Positions 8,163 through 17,516 of a stretch of DNA of 64,000 bases are shown here, piece by piece (positions within the stretch are counted from its first letter, which is position 1; every line of letters begins with the position of its first letter). The position numbers were made by a program, and so were the translations under genes. The stretch comes from Gammaproteobacteria bacterium LSUCC0112 (GTDB lineage Bacteria > Pseudomonadota > Gammaproteobacteria > Pseudomonadales > Pseudohongiellaceae). The stretch covers positions 1-64,000 of the forward strand of contig SPIB01000004.1 of NCBI GenBank assembly GCA_004535785.1, written 5' to 3'. The notes below the pieces were generated by a model, which saw only the letters and a program-made list of their open reading frames with translations, made no database searches and was not told where the DNA came from.

Positions 8163-8202
8163 CGGTTAAGAACACGTAATTTTCCCACTATTTCAGGCAT
8201 TG

Positions 8203-10815
8203 TCAAGGCTGAAAACTGCCTGCCTCGCGTTTACCAAATTGAAAGCCCTCATCACTGACATCAACAACGATGCGGTCACCGGGGCCGTAGTCGCCGCCAA
8301 TCACTTTCTGCGCCAGTGGATTTTCTATCCAGTTCTGTACGGCACGACGCAAGGGCCGAGCTCCATAGATCGGGTCGTATCCCAACGCCGCCACCTTGTC
8401 GAGCACAGCATCAGAAACCTCAATGCTGAGGTCGGTATACTGTAAGCGCTTGTTTAGAGACGCTATCTGTATGTTTGCAATGTTACGAATCTGCGCAGCC
8501 GCGAGTGGATGAAACACCACTGTTTCGTCAATCCGGTTTACAAACTCGGGTCGGAAGTGACGTGTTACCACCGACATCACTTCACGCTTCACTTGCTCAT
8601 AGGTCTGCTCGTCAGGCACACCTGCTGACATCAGATCCTGAATTCGATCAGAACCAAGATTAGAGGTCATCACAATAACGGTATTACGAAAATCAACAGT
8701 ACGCCCGTGGCCATCAGTCAGGCGGCCGTCATCCAGCACCTGCAACAAAATGTTAAACACATCCGGATGGGCTTTCTCCACTTCGTCCAACAGCAGGACA
8801 GAATAAGGGCGACGACGGACCGCTTCAGTGAGATATCCACCTTCTTCATACCCAACATATCCCGGTGGCGCACCAATCAGACGAGCGACCGAGTGTTGCT
8901 CCATAAACTCGGACATATCAATCCGCACCATCGCTTCTTCGGTATCAAACAAAAATTCTGCCAACGCTTTGCACAATTCAGTTTTACCTACCCCGGTCGG
9001 ACCGAGAAACAGGAAAGATCCACTGGGTCGGTTTGGGTCCGAGAGCCCGGAACGCGAACGACGTACAGCATTGGCGACGGCGGCCACAGCTTCATGTTGC
9101 CCAATGACTCGCTTGTGGAGCGCGCTCTCCATCTGCAGCAGCTTTTGTTTATCACTCTGCAACATTTTGGAGACCGGGATACCTGTCCATCGCGACACAA
9201 CGTCAGCAATTTCTTCTTCGGTTACCCTGTCGCGCAGTAACTGCATATCCATCATGTCCGCCTGTGTGGACATATCCAGTGTTTTTTCCAGATTGGGGAT
9301 AACGCCATATTGCAGCTCTGACATACGGGCCAGGTCACCCGCACGCCGTGCAGTTTCCAGATCGGCCCTGGCTTTTTCAAGATTGCTCTTGATTGATTGC
9401 GTACCTTGAACTGAAGCTTTTTCCGCTTTCCAAATTTCATCGAGATCGGAAAACTCTTTTTCGACACGCAGAATATCCTCTGCGAGTTTGTCGAGCCGTT
9501 TACGCGACGCGTCATCCTCCTCTTTTTTTAATGCTTCGCACTCAATTTTAAGTTGAATCAAACGGCGCTCCAGTTTGTCCATTTCCTCAGGTTTGGAATC
9601 AATTTCCATACGGATCAGGCTGGCAGCTTCATCGATGAGATCAATCGCTTTATCCGGCAGTTGCCGGTCAGGAATATAACGTTGTGACAGTCGCGCTGCC
9701 GCAATAATAGCCGAGTCTGTAATTTGAACCCCGTGATGGACTTCATAGCGCTCTTTCAGGCCCCGAAGAATGGCAATGGTGTCCTCTTCCGTGGGCTCAT
9801 TGACCAACACCTTCTGGAACCGCCGCTCCAGTGCAGCGTCCTTCTCGATATACTTTCGGTATTCATCCAGCGTCGTTGCGCCAACGCAGTGCAATTCACC
9901 TCGCGCCAGAGCAGGTTTGAGCATATTGCCGGCGTCCATGGAGCCTTCTGCTTTACCGGCACCAACCATGGTATGAATTTCGTCGATAAACAGAATGACG
10001 GACCCTTCTTGTTTGGAAAGCTCCTTCAGAACAGCCTTCAGACGCTCCTCAAATTCTCCCCGGAACTTGGCGCCCGCAATCAAGGCGCCCATATCGAGCG
10101 CCAGAATTTTTTTACCTTTCAGGCCTTCCGGCACCTCACCATTGATGATGCGCTGGGCCAGTCCTTCAACGATCGCGGTTTTACCCACACCGGGCTCGCC
10201 TATGAGCACCGGGTTGTTTTTGGTGCGACGTTGCAGAACCTGAATAGTGCGTCGGATTTCTCCATCGCGGCCAATAACCGGATCCAACTCTCCTTTTTCA
10301 GCTCGCTCTGTTAAATCAATGCAGTACTTAGACAATGCCTGAAACGCATCTTCAGCGTCAGCATCAGTGACTTTCTCCCCACCACGAAGATTGGCAATGG
10401 CGTTTTCCAGTGCCTTTTCTGTGATGCCAAAACTGTTGAGGAGTTTACCCAACTCCCCTTTGTCTGACATGGCAGCAAGGATAACGGTTTCACTGGAAAT
10501 GAATTTATCGCCACTTTTTTGCGATAGCTTGTCAGCCTGATTAAGCAATCTCCCCAATTCGTTAGACATGGCCACATCCCCGCCAGTGCCCTCGACTTTT
10601 GGCAAGCGGTTGAGGATACCCTGAAGGCCTGTCTTCAACGCGTTGAGATTAAAACCTGTTTGCGACAAAAGCGGTCGTACAGACCCACTTTTCTGATCAA
10701 GCAACGCAAGAATCAAATGGACGGGTTCAATGAAATTATTGTCATTTCCCAGTGCCAGAGATTGAGCATCTGCCAACGCTGCCTGAAGTTTGCTGGTCAA
10801 TTGTTCCATGCGCAT
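8203..10815 (-). CDS. clpB: ClpB, AAA+ protein disaggregase
   Basis: ClpB is a hexameric heat-shock chaperone that extracts polypeptides from aggregates together with DnaK. The 870-residue protein has the N-terminal Clp-N domain (residues about 1-145), a first AAA+ module with Walker A GEPGVGKT at 206-213, a coiled-coil middle domain (about 410-525), and a second AAA+ module with GPTGVGKT near 605. Pore-loop motif GYVGYEEGG is in the second module. Length is slightly above the E. coli protein (857). ATG at 10815 is preceded by GAGGTG. A sigma-32-type promoter lies in the 132-bp gap after pgeF. Long antisense open frames here are shadows. Confidence 0.97.
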   Translation of the reverse strand: MRMEQLTSKLQAALADAQSLALGNDNNFIEPVHLILALLDQKSGSVRPLLSQTGFNLNALKTGLQGILNRLPKVEGTGGDVAMSNELGRLLNQADKLSQKSGDKFISSETVILAAMSDKGELGKLLNSFGITEKALENAIANLRGGEKVTDADAEDAFQALSKYCIDLTERAEKGELDPVIGRDGEIRRTIQVLQRRTKNNPVLIGEPGVGKTAIVEGLAQRIINGEVPEGLKGKKILALDMGALIAGAKFRGEFEERLKAVLKELSKQEGSVILFIDEIHTMVGAGKAEGSMDAGNMLKPALARGELHCVGATTLDEYRKYIEKDAALERRFQKVLVNEPTEEDTIAILRGLKERYEVHHGVQITDSAIIAAARLSQRYIPDRQLPDKAIDLIDEAASLIRMEIDSKPEEMDKLERRLIQLKIECEALKKEEDDASRKRLDKLAEDILRVEKEFSDLDEIWKAEKASVQGTQSIKSNLEKARADLETARRAGDLARMSELQYGVIPNLEKTLDMSTQADMMDMQLLRDRVTEEEIADVVSRWTGIPVSKMLQSDKQKLLQMESALHKRVIGQHEAVAAVANAVRRSRSGLSDPNRPSGSFLFLGPTGVGKTELCKALAEFLFDTEEAMVRIDMSEFMEQHSVARLIGAPPGYVGYEEGGYLTEAVRRRPYSVLLLDEVEKAHPDVFNILLQVLDDGRLTDGHGRTVDFRNTVIVMTSNLGSDRIQDLMSAGVPDEQTYEQVKREVMSVVTRHFRPEFVNRIDETVVFHPLAAAQIRNIANIQIASLNKRLQYTDLSIEVSDAVLDKVAALGYDPIYGARPLRRAVQNWIENPLAQKVIGGDYGPGDRIVVDVSDEGFQFGKREAGSFQP

Positions 10816-10884
10816 AATTCACCTCTGCTGACCGACATGACAAGGTCTCAAAGCCGGCCGTGTGTTTGATAACGATTGACAATT

Positions 10885-10913
10885 TAATAAGGGTGAGGAC
10901 TTGAAATTTCAAG
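10885..10913 (-). promoter_or_regulatory. Sigma-32 (heat-shock) promoter of clpB
   Basis: On the minus strand CTTGAAA (10907-10913) is followed after 13 bp by CCCTTATTA (10885-10893). This is close to the sigma-32 consensus CTTGAAA-N(11-16)-CCCCATnTA. It lies about 70 bp upstream of the clpB ATG, so clpB can be heat-induced independently of rluD-pgeF. Confidence 0.82.
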
Positions 10914-10947
10914 CCGGGCAAGCGCAAACATGCTGTTTGAGAGACTT

Positions 10948-11763
10948 TTAACGTGATGTGTTGAGATAAATCAAACTGGCCATTCGACCCGTGATACTTT
11001 CACGTCGATACGAATAAAACCGTGTACTGTCGCACACTGTACACAACCCGCCGCCGGAAACTTTTTGGACACCCGCATGTAACAGCCGTTCGCGGGCAAC
11101 TTGATAGATATCCATCATAAATCTATTCGCGTGTGCGGGTGACCGTGCAAAAGCAGCATCGATAACCGGGATATGGCGGCGCCCCCAGACAGAATGCTCC
11201 GCAAACGCCTCCATGACCTCGGCACCTACTTCAAAATGACACGGGGCAATGGCTGGACCCATCCACGCCATCAAGTGATCAGGTAAAACCCCCATCGCCT
11301 GAATCGTTTTTTCCAACACGCCGTCAAGCAATCCACGCCAACCGGCGTGCGCGACGGCGACCACCGTTCCCTCTATATCCGTAAAAAAAACCGGCAGACA
11401 GTCCGCCGTCATGACAACCGCCCCGTACCCAACACAACTGACAACGGCAGCATCACCGGTTTTGCGCCTCAGCGGCGTAACACGCGCTGCTACCTTGACG
11501 ACATGAGTACCATGCACCTGATTTAACCATTGCACCTTGGCACCGACAGGCAATAGCTGTTTGAGTTGATGCCGGTTTCGCCTGACGGCCAGGGAATCGT
11601 CACCTACATGCTGCCCGACGTTAAACCCAGCGAAGGGGCCTTTGCTAAGGCCACCTTGCCTGCAAGTCACAAATGCAGTCACGCTTGCAGGGGCAGGCCA
11701 ATCCGGCCTGATGATTTCTGGCAAAGCAACCTCAATTGATCCGCCTTTTAATATCGGACTCAT
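10948..11763 (-). CDS. pgeF: PgeF/YfiH, peptidoglycan editing factor, multicopper-oxidase-fold protein
   Basis: YfiH-family proteins (Cu-oxidase_4) hydrolyse misincorporated UDP-MurNAc-L-Ser in E. coli, and homologues act on purine nucleosides or phenols. The 271-residue protein keeps the metal-site residues: His84 in NQVHGTHVV, Cys122 in TADCLPVFF and His139 in AHAGWRG. Its ATG overlaps the rluD stop by one base (TAATG), so the two are translationally coupled. The rluD-pgeF-clpB order is that of pseudomonads. The family is certain; the exact substrate in this organism is inferred. Confidence 0.9.
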   Translation of the reverse strand: MSPILKGGSIEVALPEIIRPDWPAPASVTAFVTCRQGGLSKGPFAGFNVGQHVGDDSLAVRRNRHQLKQLLPVGAKVQWLNQVHGTHVVKVAARVTPLRRKTGDAAVVSCVGYGAVVMTADCLPVFFTDIEGTVVAVAHAGWRGLLDGVLEKTIQAMGVLPDHLMAWMGPAIAPCHFEVGAEVMEAFAEHSVWGRRHIPVIDAAFARSPAHANRFMMDIYQVARERLLHAGVQKVSGGGLCTVCDSTRFYSYRRESITGRMASLIYLNTSR

Positions 11764-12719
11764 TACGACATGTCCGCCTTGAGAACAGCCAACAGGTTTT
11801 GCATATCCTCTGGCAGAGGAACCTCCCAGCCTACTTCTTCACCCGTTATAGGATGCGTAAAACCCAAACGGGCGGCATGAAGAGCCTGCCGTTTGAATTC
11901 CCGCAAGATAGTGGCCAGCTCAGGACTGCAACCACCCGGGATATGCAGTCTTCCGCCATACACGGGATCGCCCACCAGCGGGTGGCGGATGTGGCTCATA
12001 TGCACTCTGATCTGATGCGTCCGACCGGTTTCCAGTTGGCATTGCACATGCGTATGGGCACGAAAGCGCGAAATCACCCGGTAATGTGTCACCGAATCCT
12101 TACCACTTTGGATGACCGCTCGTTTTTTGCGCATGACAGGATGACGGCCAAGCGGTGCATCTACTGTGCCTCCCGCCGTCAGCACACCCAGCACGACAGC
12201 TTCGTATTGACGGCTGACATCACGTTTTTGCAACTGTCTCACCAATCGATGGTGAGCTTGCAGACTTTTGGCCACCACCATTAACCCGGTGGTATCTTTA
12301 TCCAGTCGATGCACAATGCCGGCTCTTGGCAAATTCTGCAAAGCCGGGCAATAGTGCAACAAACCATTCATCAATGTCCCCGACCGGTTGCCGGCGGCTG
12401 GATGAACAACCGTGCCCGCCGGCTTGTTTAATACCAGGATATCGTCATCTTCAAACACGATATCCAGTTGCACCGGTTCCGCCTGCCAATGCCCCTCCTC
12501 CGGCACCAGCATTTCTGTCTCCAGCACCAACACGTCGCCGGCAGTCAGTTTGTCCTTGGAACGTAAAAGAGCATTATTAACCAGCAAGCGCCCCTCTTTA
12601 ATCCAGGTTTGCAGACGCCCCCGGGAGTACTCGGAAAACAGGCTGGCAGCAATTTGATCCAGCCGGGCACCATCCAGATTTTCGGGAACAACTGCCGTCA
12701 TGGCGATTTTTTCAGTCAT
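11763..12719 (-). CDS. rluD: RluD, 23S rRNA pseudouridine synthase
   Basis: RluD converts U1911, U1915 and U1917 of 23S rRNA helix 69 to pseudouridine, needed for normal 50S assembly. I place the start at 12719; it gives an N-terminus of the same length as the E. coli protein up to RLDQ, while an open frame runs 19 codons further upstream. The 318-residue product has an S4 RNA-binding domain (about residues 17-65) and the catalytic domain with Asp140 in HRLDKDTTG. Other family signatures include VVHPAAGN and GRTHQIRVH. A near-consensus GGAGG lies 13 bp before this ATG. It is divergent from bamD. Confidence 0.95.
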   Translation of the reverse strand: MTEKIAMTAVVPENLDGARLDQIAASLFSEYSRGRLQTWIKEGRLLVNNALLRSKDKLTAGDVLVLETEMLVPEEGHWQAEPVQLDIVFEDDDILVLNKPAGTVVHPAAGNRSGTLMNGLLHYCPALQNLPRAGIVHRLDKDTTGLMVVAKSLQAHHRLVRQLQKRDVSRQYEAVVLGVLTAGGTVDAPLGRHPVMRKKRAVIQSGKDSVTHYRVISRFRAHTHVQCQLETGRTHQIRVHMSHIRHPLVGDPVYGGRLHIPGGCSPELATILREFKRQALHAARLGFTHPITGEEVGWEVPLPEDMQNLLAVLKADMS

Positions 12720-12814
12720 GATATTCGAGCGGCCTCCGGCCAAATTAAGGTGAGCGCAGCAGGTGCTTGGGTTCAAACAGCTTGCTGTGTTTAAATAGCG
12801 CTCTATTGGCAGGC

Positions 12815-12820
12815 ATTATA
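12815..12820 (-). promoter_or_regulatory. Candidate -10 box of the rluD-pgeF promoter
   Basis: A perfect TATAAT on the minus strand lies about 95 bp before the rluD start. No good -35 is visible at 16-18 bp, so support is limited to the -10. Confidence 0.35.
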
Positions 12821-12883
12821 GTCTGTTTTGTCTTTATTAAGTCGCACCCCGGACAGATAAGGGTGCACCGTCGGAGAGAAAGT

Positions 12884-13903
12884 GTGCGAGTCCTGCTCAG
12901 CCTGATACTGATTAGTTTGACTGTTTCCTGCTCTTCACTCAGAGAAGAGCGTGATGAATTTGCCAACCTCTCAACCGAGGAGCAATTTTATCGTGATGCC
13001 AATCGCCAATTGAACTCAGCCAACTACTCCGGCGCTGTCAGGACGTACCAGGCGCTAGAAGCACGCTTCCCGTTTGGCCAGTATGCAGCGCAAGCGCAAC
13101 TGGAGCTGATTTATGCCAACTATCGCAGTGGCAATGTAGAGGGCGCCCGCGCAGCGGCAGATCGTTTTATCCGATTGCATCCTGACCACCCCAGCATCGA
13201 TTATGCGTACTATCTCAAGGGCGTTGCATCGTTTACGGAAAACTCCGGTTTTGTCAGTCGCTTCCTGCCAACTGACCCATCAAAACGTGACATTACGCGC
13301 GCTCGGGATGCCTTTACCGAGTTTTCCCTTCTGTTAGCGCTTTATCCAGACAGTGACTATGCCGCAGACGCGCAGGCAAGAATGATTTTTCTGCGCAACA
13401 ACCTCGCCATCTATGAGATTCACGTCTCGACATACTACCTTGAACGACGTGCGTACATAGCCGCCTTGAACCGGGCGCGTTATGTCGTAGAAAACTTCCA
13501 GGGTAGCCCGGCAGTAGCGGAAGCAGTATCCATCATGGCTGAGTGCTATTTACGCCTTGGGCTCAATGATCTGGCAGACACATCCATCGCGTTGTTAAAA
13601 ACCAATTTCCCTGATCATCCATCATTGGATGGTCAAGGCAATTTCACCGTGCGCGATCACGTGACCAATCCGTCGCTTTTGTATACCGTCAGTTTTGGAC
13701 TGCTGGGCAGCAATGCGGACAATACGCCGTTGGCACCCACCACTCGTCCAAACCCCTCAATTGCGCCTCAGTCAGCCGCGCCAAACACCGGTCGTTCATT
13801 GCTTAACATCTTGACGATGGGCAGATTTGGCAACAACGGCCCGGTGGGTATGCCCGGCGATGTGCCACCCGTGTCGCCGACAGATGAGTTACCCGCGCAA
13901 TAA
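12884..13903 (+). CDS. bamD: BamD, outer-membrane lipoprotein of the BAM complex
   Basis: BamD is the essential lipoprotein that works with BamA to insert outer-membrane proteins. I choose the GTG at 12884: GGAG lies 7 bp upstream and it gives a lipoprotein signal ending at LTVSC, with Cys17 as the lipidation site. The open frame extends 39 codons further upstream without a better signal. The 339-residue product has five TPR-like repeats; RFPFGQYAAQAQLELIY-type segments and FIRLHPDHP match the family. After about residue 260 there is a Pro/Asn/Thr-rich tail of about 75 residues, absent from the 245-residue E. coli protein. It converges on gmhA. Confidence 0.93.
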   Translation: MRVLLSLILISLTVSCSSLREERDEFANLSTEEQFYRDANRQLNSANYSGAVRTYQALEARFPFGQYAAQAQLELIYANYRSGNVEGARAAADRFIRLHPDHPSIDYAYYLKGVASFTENSGFVSRFLPTDPSKRDITRARDAFTEFSLLLALYPDSDYAADAQARMIFLRNNLAIYEIHVSTYYLERRAYIAALNRARYVVENFQGSPAVAEAVSIMAECYLRLGLNDLADTSIALLKTNFPDHPSLDGQGNFTVRDHVTNPSLLYTVSFGLLGSNADNTPLAPTTRPNPSIAPQSAAPNTGRSLLNILTMGRFGNNGPVGMPGDVPPVSPTDELPAQ

Positions 13904-13915
13904 TCAGCAGTACGT

Positions 13916-13955
13916 GCCTGACGATTTGACGTACATGTAGCCCCAATCGTCAGGC
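13916..13955. terminator. Inverted repeat between bamD and gmhA
   Basis: The 11-bp arms GCCTGACGATT (13916-13926) and AATCGTCAGGC (13945-13955) are perfectly complementary around an 18-nt loop. The right arm overlaps the gmhA stop codon. It lies 13 bp after the bamD stop and probably serves both converging genes, though no U tract follows. Confidence 0.6.
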
Positions 13956-14540
13956 CAGGTAGTTTTCTGGAAAATAGTGTCTTTCAATTGATTCGATCAG
14001 GATGTGTATGATCTTTATGTGCATTTCCTGAACTCTGTCGGCATACTCACTGGCGCCAGTGCTGATATCGACCGTTGCCAAATCCCCCAGTGCCGAACCA
14101 GCTGCGCCCGTTAAACTGATCACCTGTATGCCATGTGATCGCGCGTACTCTGCCGCCTTGATAACATTGGCACTTCGACCGCTGGTGCTGATCGCAAACA
14201 AGCAATCCCCTGGCTTGGCTCGTGCTTCAAGGTAGCGGGAAAAAATGTACTCATATCCATAGTCATTGGCGACACAACTGATATGCCCCGGATCACTGAT
14301 GGCGGTAGCCGGGAGCGCTGCACGATTCTTACGGTATCGCCCGGTCAACTCTTCCGGAAAATGCATGGCGTCACTCATGGACCCGCCATTGCCACAGGCG
14401 TAAATTGCATTACCCTGCCCGAGCGTACTGATCAGTACAGTTACTGCACGATCGATAGCCTCCAGATTGTCACCGGATGCCATAAACCGCTGTAAATAAT
14501 CCCGGGTTTGCGCCAACGTTTCCAGAATGTGATGTCTCAT
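13950..14540 (-). CDS. gmhA: GmhA, sedoheptulose 7-phosphate isomerase (SIS family)
   Basis: GmhA converts D-sedoheptulose 7-phosphate to heptose 7-phosphate, the first step of the ADP-heptose pathway for the LPS inner core. The 196-residue SIS-domain protein has CGNGGS, DAMHFPEELTGRY, STSGRSANV and YADRVQEMHIKIIH, which include the His/Glu and Gln/His catalytic residues of E. coli GmhA. This separates it from the non-enzymatic homologue DiaA. I favour ATG 14540 because it aligns with the enteric start; an ATG at 14564 with a fair ribosome site would overlap the end of nadE. It is the last gene after thiO and nadE. Confidence 0.88.
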   Translation of the reverse strand: MRHHILETLAQTRDYLQRFMASGDNLEAIDRAVTVLISTLGQGNAIYACGNGGSMSDAMHFPEELTGRYRKNRAALPATAISDPGHISCVANDYGYEYIFSRYLEARAKPGDCLFAISTSGRSANVIKAAEYARSHGIQVISLTGAAGSALGDLATVDISTGASEYADRVQEMHIKIIHILIESIERHYFPENYLA

Positions 14541-14556
14541 AACGCTACCCTTGAAC

Positions 14557-16203
14557 TCACGCATTCCAACCTTGTGTGATGGGATATCGGCGATCTCTGC
14601 CGAAACCCCGTTCCGTCAAACGCACACCCGGTGCGCTCTGACGGCGTTTGTATTCATTCAGATCAACAAGCCTGATTACCCGTAACACTTCTTCCCGATC
14701 AAATCCTTGCGCAATAATATCGTCGGCACTGAGATCCTGTTCGACATAGTATTCCAATATCTGATCCAGTCGCTCATAGGGCGGCAAATTGTCATCATCA
14801 CGTTGACCCGGCGCCAGCTCAGCTGTCGGAGGCCTGTCGATGACCTGTTGAGGAATCACGATCTCGTCGCCCTCTTCCATCGCGCACGCATTACGGTAAC
14901 GCGCAAGGGCGTACACAAACAGTTTGCCGGCATCTTTAAGCACACCAAAGCCGCCTGCCATATCACCGTAAAGCGTGCAATATCCAACCGCGACTTCGCT
15001 TTTGTTGCCGGTTGTCAGCACCAGGGCACCTTTTTTGTTCGACACAGCCATGAGCATCACACCACGGCAGCGCGCCTGTATATTCTGCTCAGCCAGTCCA
15101 GCTGGCAGCCCGGTAAATTCATCTGACAAGGCCGCCATGAAAGCGTTGTAACTGTCTTTAATAGAAATCACACTGAAGTTAACTGCCAATCGTTCGGCCT
15201 GGATTTTTGCCAGATTGATACTCAGATCCGATGTATAGGTAAACGGCATCATGATTGCGCTGACCCTGTCTGCCCCCAAGGCATCAACAGCAACAGCCAG
15301 AGTCAACGCAGAATCAATACCACCGGACAAGCCCAGCAGCACGGATTTGAATCTGTTTTTGCTCACGTAATCACGCAGCCCCATCACCATCGCTTGGTAA
15401 CATCGCTGCTCAACTGACGGTAGTGAAAAAACGTCGGATAAACGCGGAACGGCAGGTTGGCCTGGCACGATGTCAAACGTCACCGGGATCAACGCTTCAC
15501 AGAATCCTGGCCCGGGAACACTGACATTTCCGTCGGCGTCCGATACCAGAGAAAAACCATCAAACACCAGTTCATCCTGCCCACCTACCAGATTGACGTA
15601 AACAATTGGCGCACCCGCTTGTTGCGAGCGTTGACTCAACAGCTTGATGCGCTGCTCCAATTTGTGTTTGCTGAACGGCGAGGCATTGATATTGATCAGC
15701 AAGTCAGCGCCTGCTGCGGACACTTGTTGAACCGGTGAGTCATGCCAAAGGTCTTCACAAATGGTAAAAGCGACGTTCAGGCCATTGATTGACGTCACAC
15801 ACGGTGCTGATCCCGCAACAAAATAGCGTTCCTCATCAAACACCTGATAGTTGGGCAGATGTTGCTTGTAATAACGTGCAATACACTGACCGTCGCTAAT
15901 AACAGAGACCGCATTGAACAAATGGCCTTGATCTCGCTGGGGATGACCGATGATCAACGCAGCCGGAATGCGGGCCTGAGAAATGGATAACAGCGCAAGA
16001 TCTACTCGTTCCTGCAGGGCCGGTCTCAGTAGCAGATCTTCGGGCGGATACGACGTGATTGCCAGCTCGGGAAATACCACAATATCGGCGCCAAAACTTG
16101 CAACCGCCTCTTGTGAAAGACGAATGATTCGCTCGGTATTCCCTTGAATATCGCCGACCAATAAATTGACCTGCGCCATTACAACAACTAACTGATCTGT
16201 CAT
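14557..16203 (-). CDS. nadE: Glutamine-dependent NAD+ synthetase
   Basis: This enzyme amidates deamido-NAD+ to NAD+, the last step of NAD synthesis. The 548-residue protein fuses an N-terminal nitrilase-type glutaminase (about residues 1-250; catalytic triad Glu46 in FPELAIT, Lys113 in YYKQHL and Cys149 in FTICED) to a C-terminal synthetase with the PP-loop motif GLSGGIDSAL near residue 295. It can therefore use glutamine directly. I place the start at 16203, preceded by AGAGG; the open frame runs 15 codons further. It lies 86 bp after thiO, and its end overlaps a possible early start of gmhA. Confidence 0.94.
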   Translation of the reverse strand: MTDQLVVVMAQVNLLVGDIQGNTERIIRLSQEAVASFGADIVVFPELAITSYPPEDLLLRPALQERVDLALLSISQARIPAALIIGHPQRDQGHLFNAVSVISDGQCIARYYKQHLPNYQVFDEERYFVAGSAPCVTSINGLNVAFTICEDLWHDSPVQQVSAAGADLLININASPFSKHKLEQRIKLLSQRSQQAGAPIVYVNLVGGQDELVFDGFSLVSDADGNVSVPGPGFCEALIPVTFDIVPGQPAVPRLSDVFSLPSVEQRCYQAMVMGLRDYVSKNRFKSVLLGLSGGIDSALTLAVAVDALGADRVSAIMMPFTYTSDLSINLAKIQAERLAVNFSVISIKDSYNAFMAALSDEFTGLPAGLAEQNIQARCRGVMLMAVSNKKGALVLTTGNKSEVAVGYCTLYGDMAGGFGVLKDAGKLFVYALARYRNACAMEEGDEIVIPQQVIDRPPTAELAPGQRDDDNLPPYERLDQILEYYVEQDLSADDIIAQGFDREEVLRVIRLVDLNEYKRRQSAPGVRLTERGFGRDRRYPITQGWNA

Positions 16204-16289
16204 TCCAACCTCTGCGTGTGCAAACCGCACAACCACCGTCACCGCCATTTCGCCTGCGTATTGTCGTCAAAGCGACCAAACAAGTAAAT

Positions 16290-17447
16290 TCAAGAACCAA
16301 AACTGTCTGTGGCACGGCGTAGTGCCGGATCATAAGGCGACGGATCAATGTCAGGTGTGCGCCCCAGCACGATGTCGACCAACAGTTTTGCAGAAGCGGG
16401 CGCCAGCACCAGCCCATTTCTGAAATGACCTGCATTGACATAAAGATTGTCCAGACCTTGAACCCTGCCTATGTACGGGATGCCGGCTGGAGAGCCCGGA
16501 CGCAGACCTGCCCACTGCGCAATGATGGATGACTCCGCCAATGCTGGCAGCAGACCCTCAGCGCTGGCCGCAAGACTGGTGCGTGCATGTTCGCTGATGG
16601 TTTTATCAAAATCACAGTATTCGAGTGTGCTGCCTGCCAGAATCAGGTTATCTGAGCGCGGAATCAGATAACGTCCGTTACTTAAAACAATACCCGTTAA
16701 CAAGGGGCGTTCTGTACGATACAGCAACATCTCTCCTTTCACCGGCGCAATCTGCACAAGAGAATCCAGTCGGCTCTCTGCACCAGTCTGCATGTCCGTA
16801 AGCAGTTTGCCCGTCCAGGCCCCCGCAGTGACGATCACAGAGCTGGCTTGTATCAGACTGGCAATGCCGTTTTGGATGACACGCGCACTGCTGGCGCGCC
16901 CACCAATGATGTTGATGGACTGCACGTCGCAGTGCTCTTTGATGACGGCAGTCGGAAAAGAATTTACCGACGCGCGCAGCGCTTGCAACAAGCGCGGATT
17001 ACGCACATTGGCAACCGTGGGCATCCACATTGCACTGACTCTGCCCGGTGCCAACTCACGCTCGTGCGCATAAATCTCGTGTTCGCTCCAGACATGGATA
17101 TGCCGCGTGTGACGGGACGACCATTGCAACGCTTGCTCGCGGTCCTGCGCGTCCAACATCAACAGACCGCAGGCGCGATATTGCGGATCGATGCCAGTTT
17201 CATTAAGTAAATCAGCCGTTAACGCAGGATATGCATCCTGAGCCTTGCTCGCGAGAGCGGTAACGGCTTCAGAATATCGCCAGGGATACAGCGGCGAAAC
17301 AATCCCGCCGCCCGCCCACGACGCCTCCCTGCCGCACGTATGCCGATCAACCAGACAGACAGAAGCGCCCTCGGTCAACAATTCCCGGGCTACCAACAAT
17401 CCGGAAACTCCGGCACCAACAATCAAGAAATCGAACAAAAAATGCAC
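16290..17447 (-). CDS. thiO: ThiO-type glycine oxidase (FAD-dependent)
   Basis: ThiO oxidises glycine to the imine that supplies the thiazole ring of thiamine. The 385-residue protein is a DAO-family flavoenzyme: the dinucleotide-binding motif VGAGVSG is at residues 10-16, followed by VDR at the end of the second strand. The C-terminal segment WAGLRPGSPAGIPYIG and GHFRNGLVLAP are typical of glycine oxidases. No other thiamine gene is nearby, but in P. aeruginosa a gene of this family also sits beside fimT. The divergent gap to the pilin gene is 69 bp. A related D-amino-acid oxidase role cannot be excluded. Confidence 0.82.
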   Translation of the reverse strand: MHFLFDFLIVGAGVSGLLVARELLTEGASVCLVDRHTCGREASWAGGGIVSPLYPWRYSEAVTALASKAQDAYPALTADLLNETGIDPQYRACGLLMLDAQDREQALQWSSRHTRHIHVWSEHEIYAHERELAPGRVSAMWMPTVANVRNPRLLQALRASVNSFPTAVIKEHCDVQSINIIGGRASSARVIQNGIASLIQASSVIVTAGAWTGKLLTDMQTGAESRLDSLVQIAPVKGEMLLYRTERPLLTGIVLSNGRYLIPRSDNLILAGSTLEYCDFDKTISEHARTSLAASAEGLLPALAESSIIAQWAGLRPGSPAGIPYIGRVQGLDNLYVNAGHFRNGLVLAPASAKLLVDIVLGRTPDIDPSPYDPALRRATDSFGS

Positions 17448-17516
17448 CCGTCCTGGTCAGCAGCTAGACTGATTGCAGAGACACATAGAAGACATCTCTA
17501 ACCGGAAAATCACCAA

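Noticed and set aside
8113-8200. A 28-codon open frame on the minus strand just after clpB, moderately rich in Val and Leu, as a leader peptide for ilvI attenuation
   Set aside because: It has no ribosome-binding site and no run of Ile, Val or Leu codons, and it starts 2 bp after the clpB stop. Composition alone is weak evidence, so it is not listed as a gene.
8828-10314. Long antisense open frames within clpB (up to 196 codons)
   Set aside because: They lie wholly inside a strongly conserved gene, lack ribosome sites and show no family features. They are codon-bias shadows.
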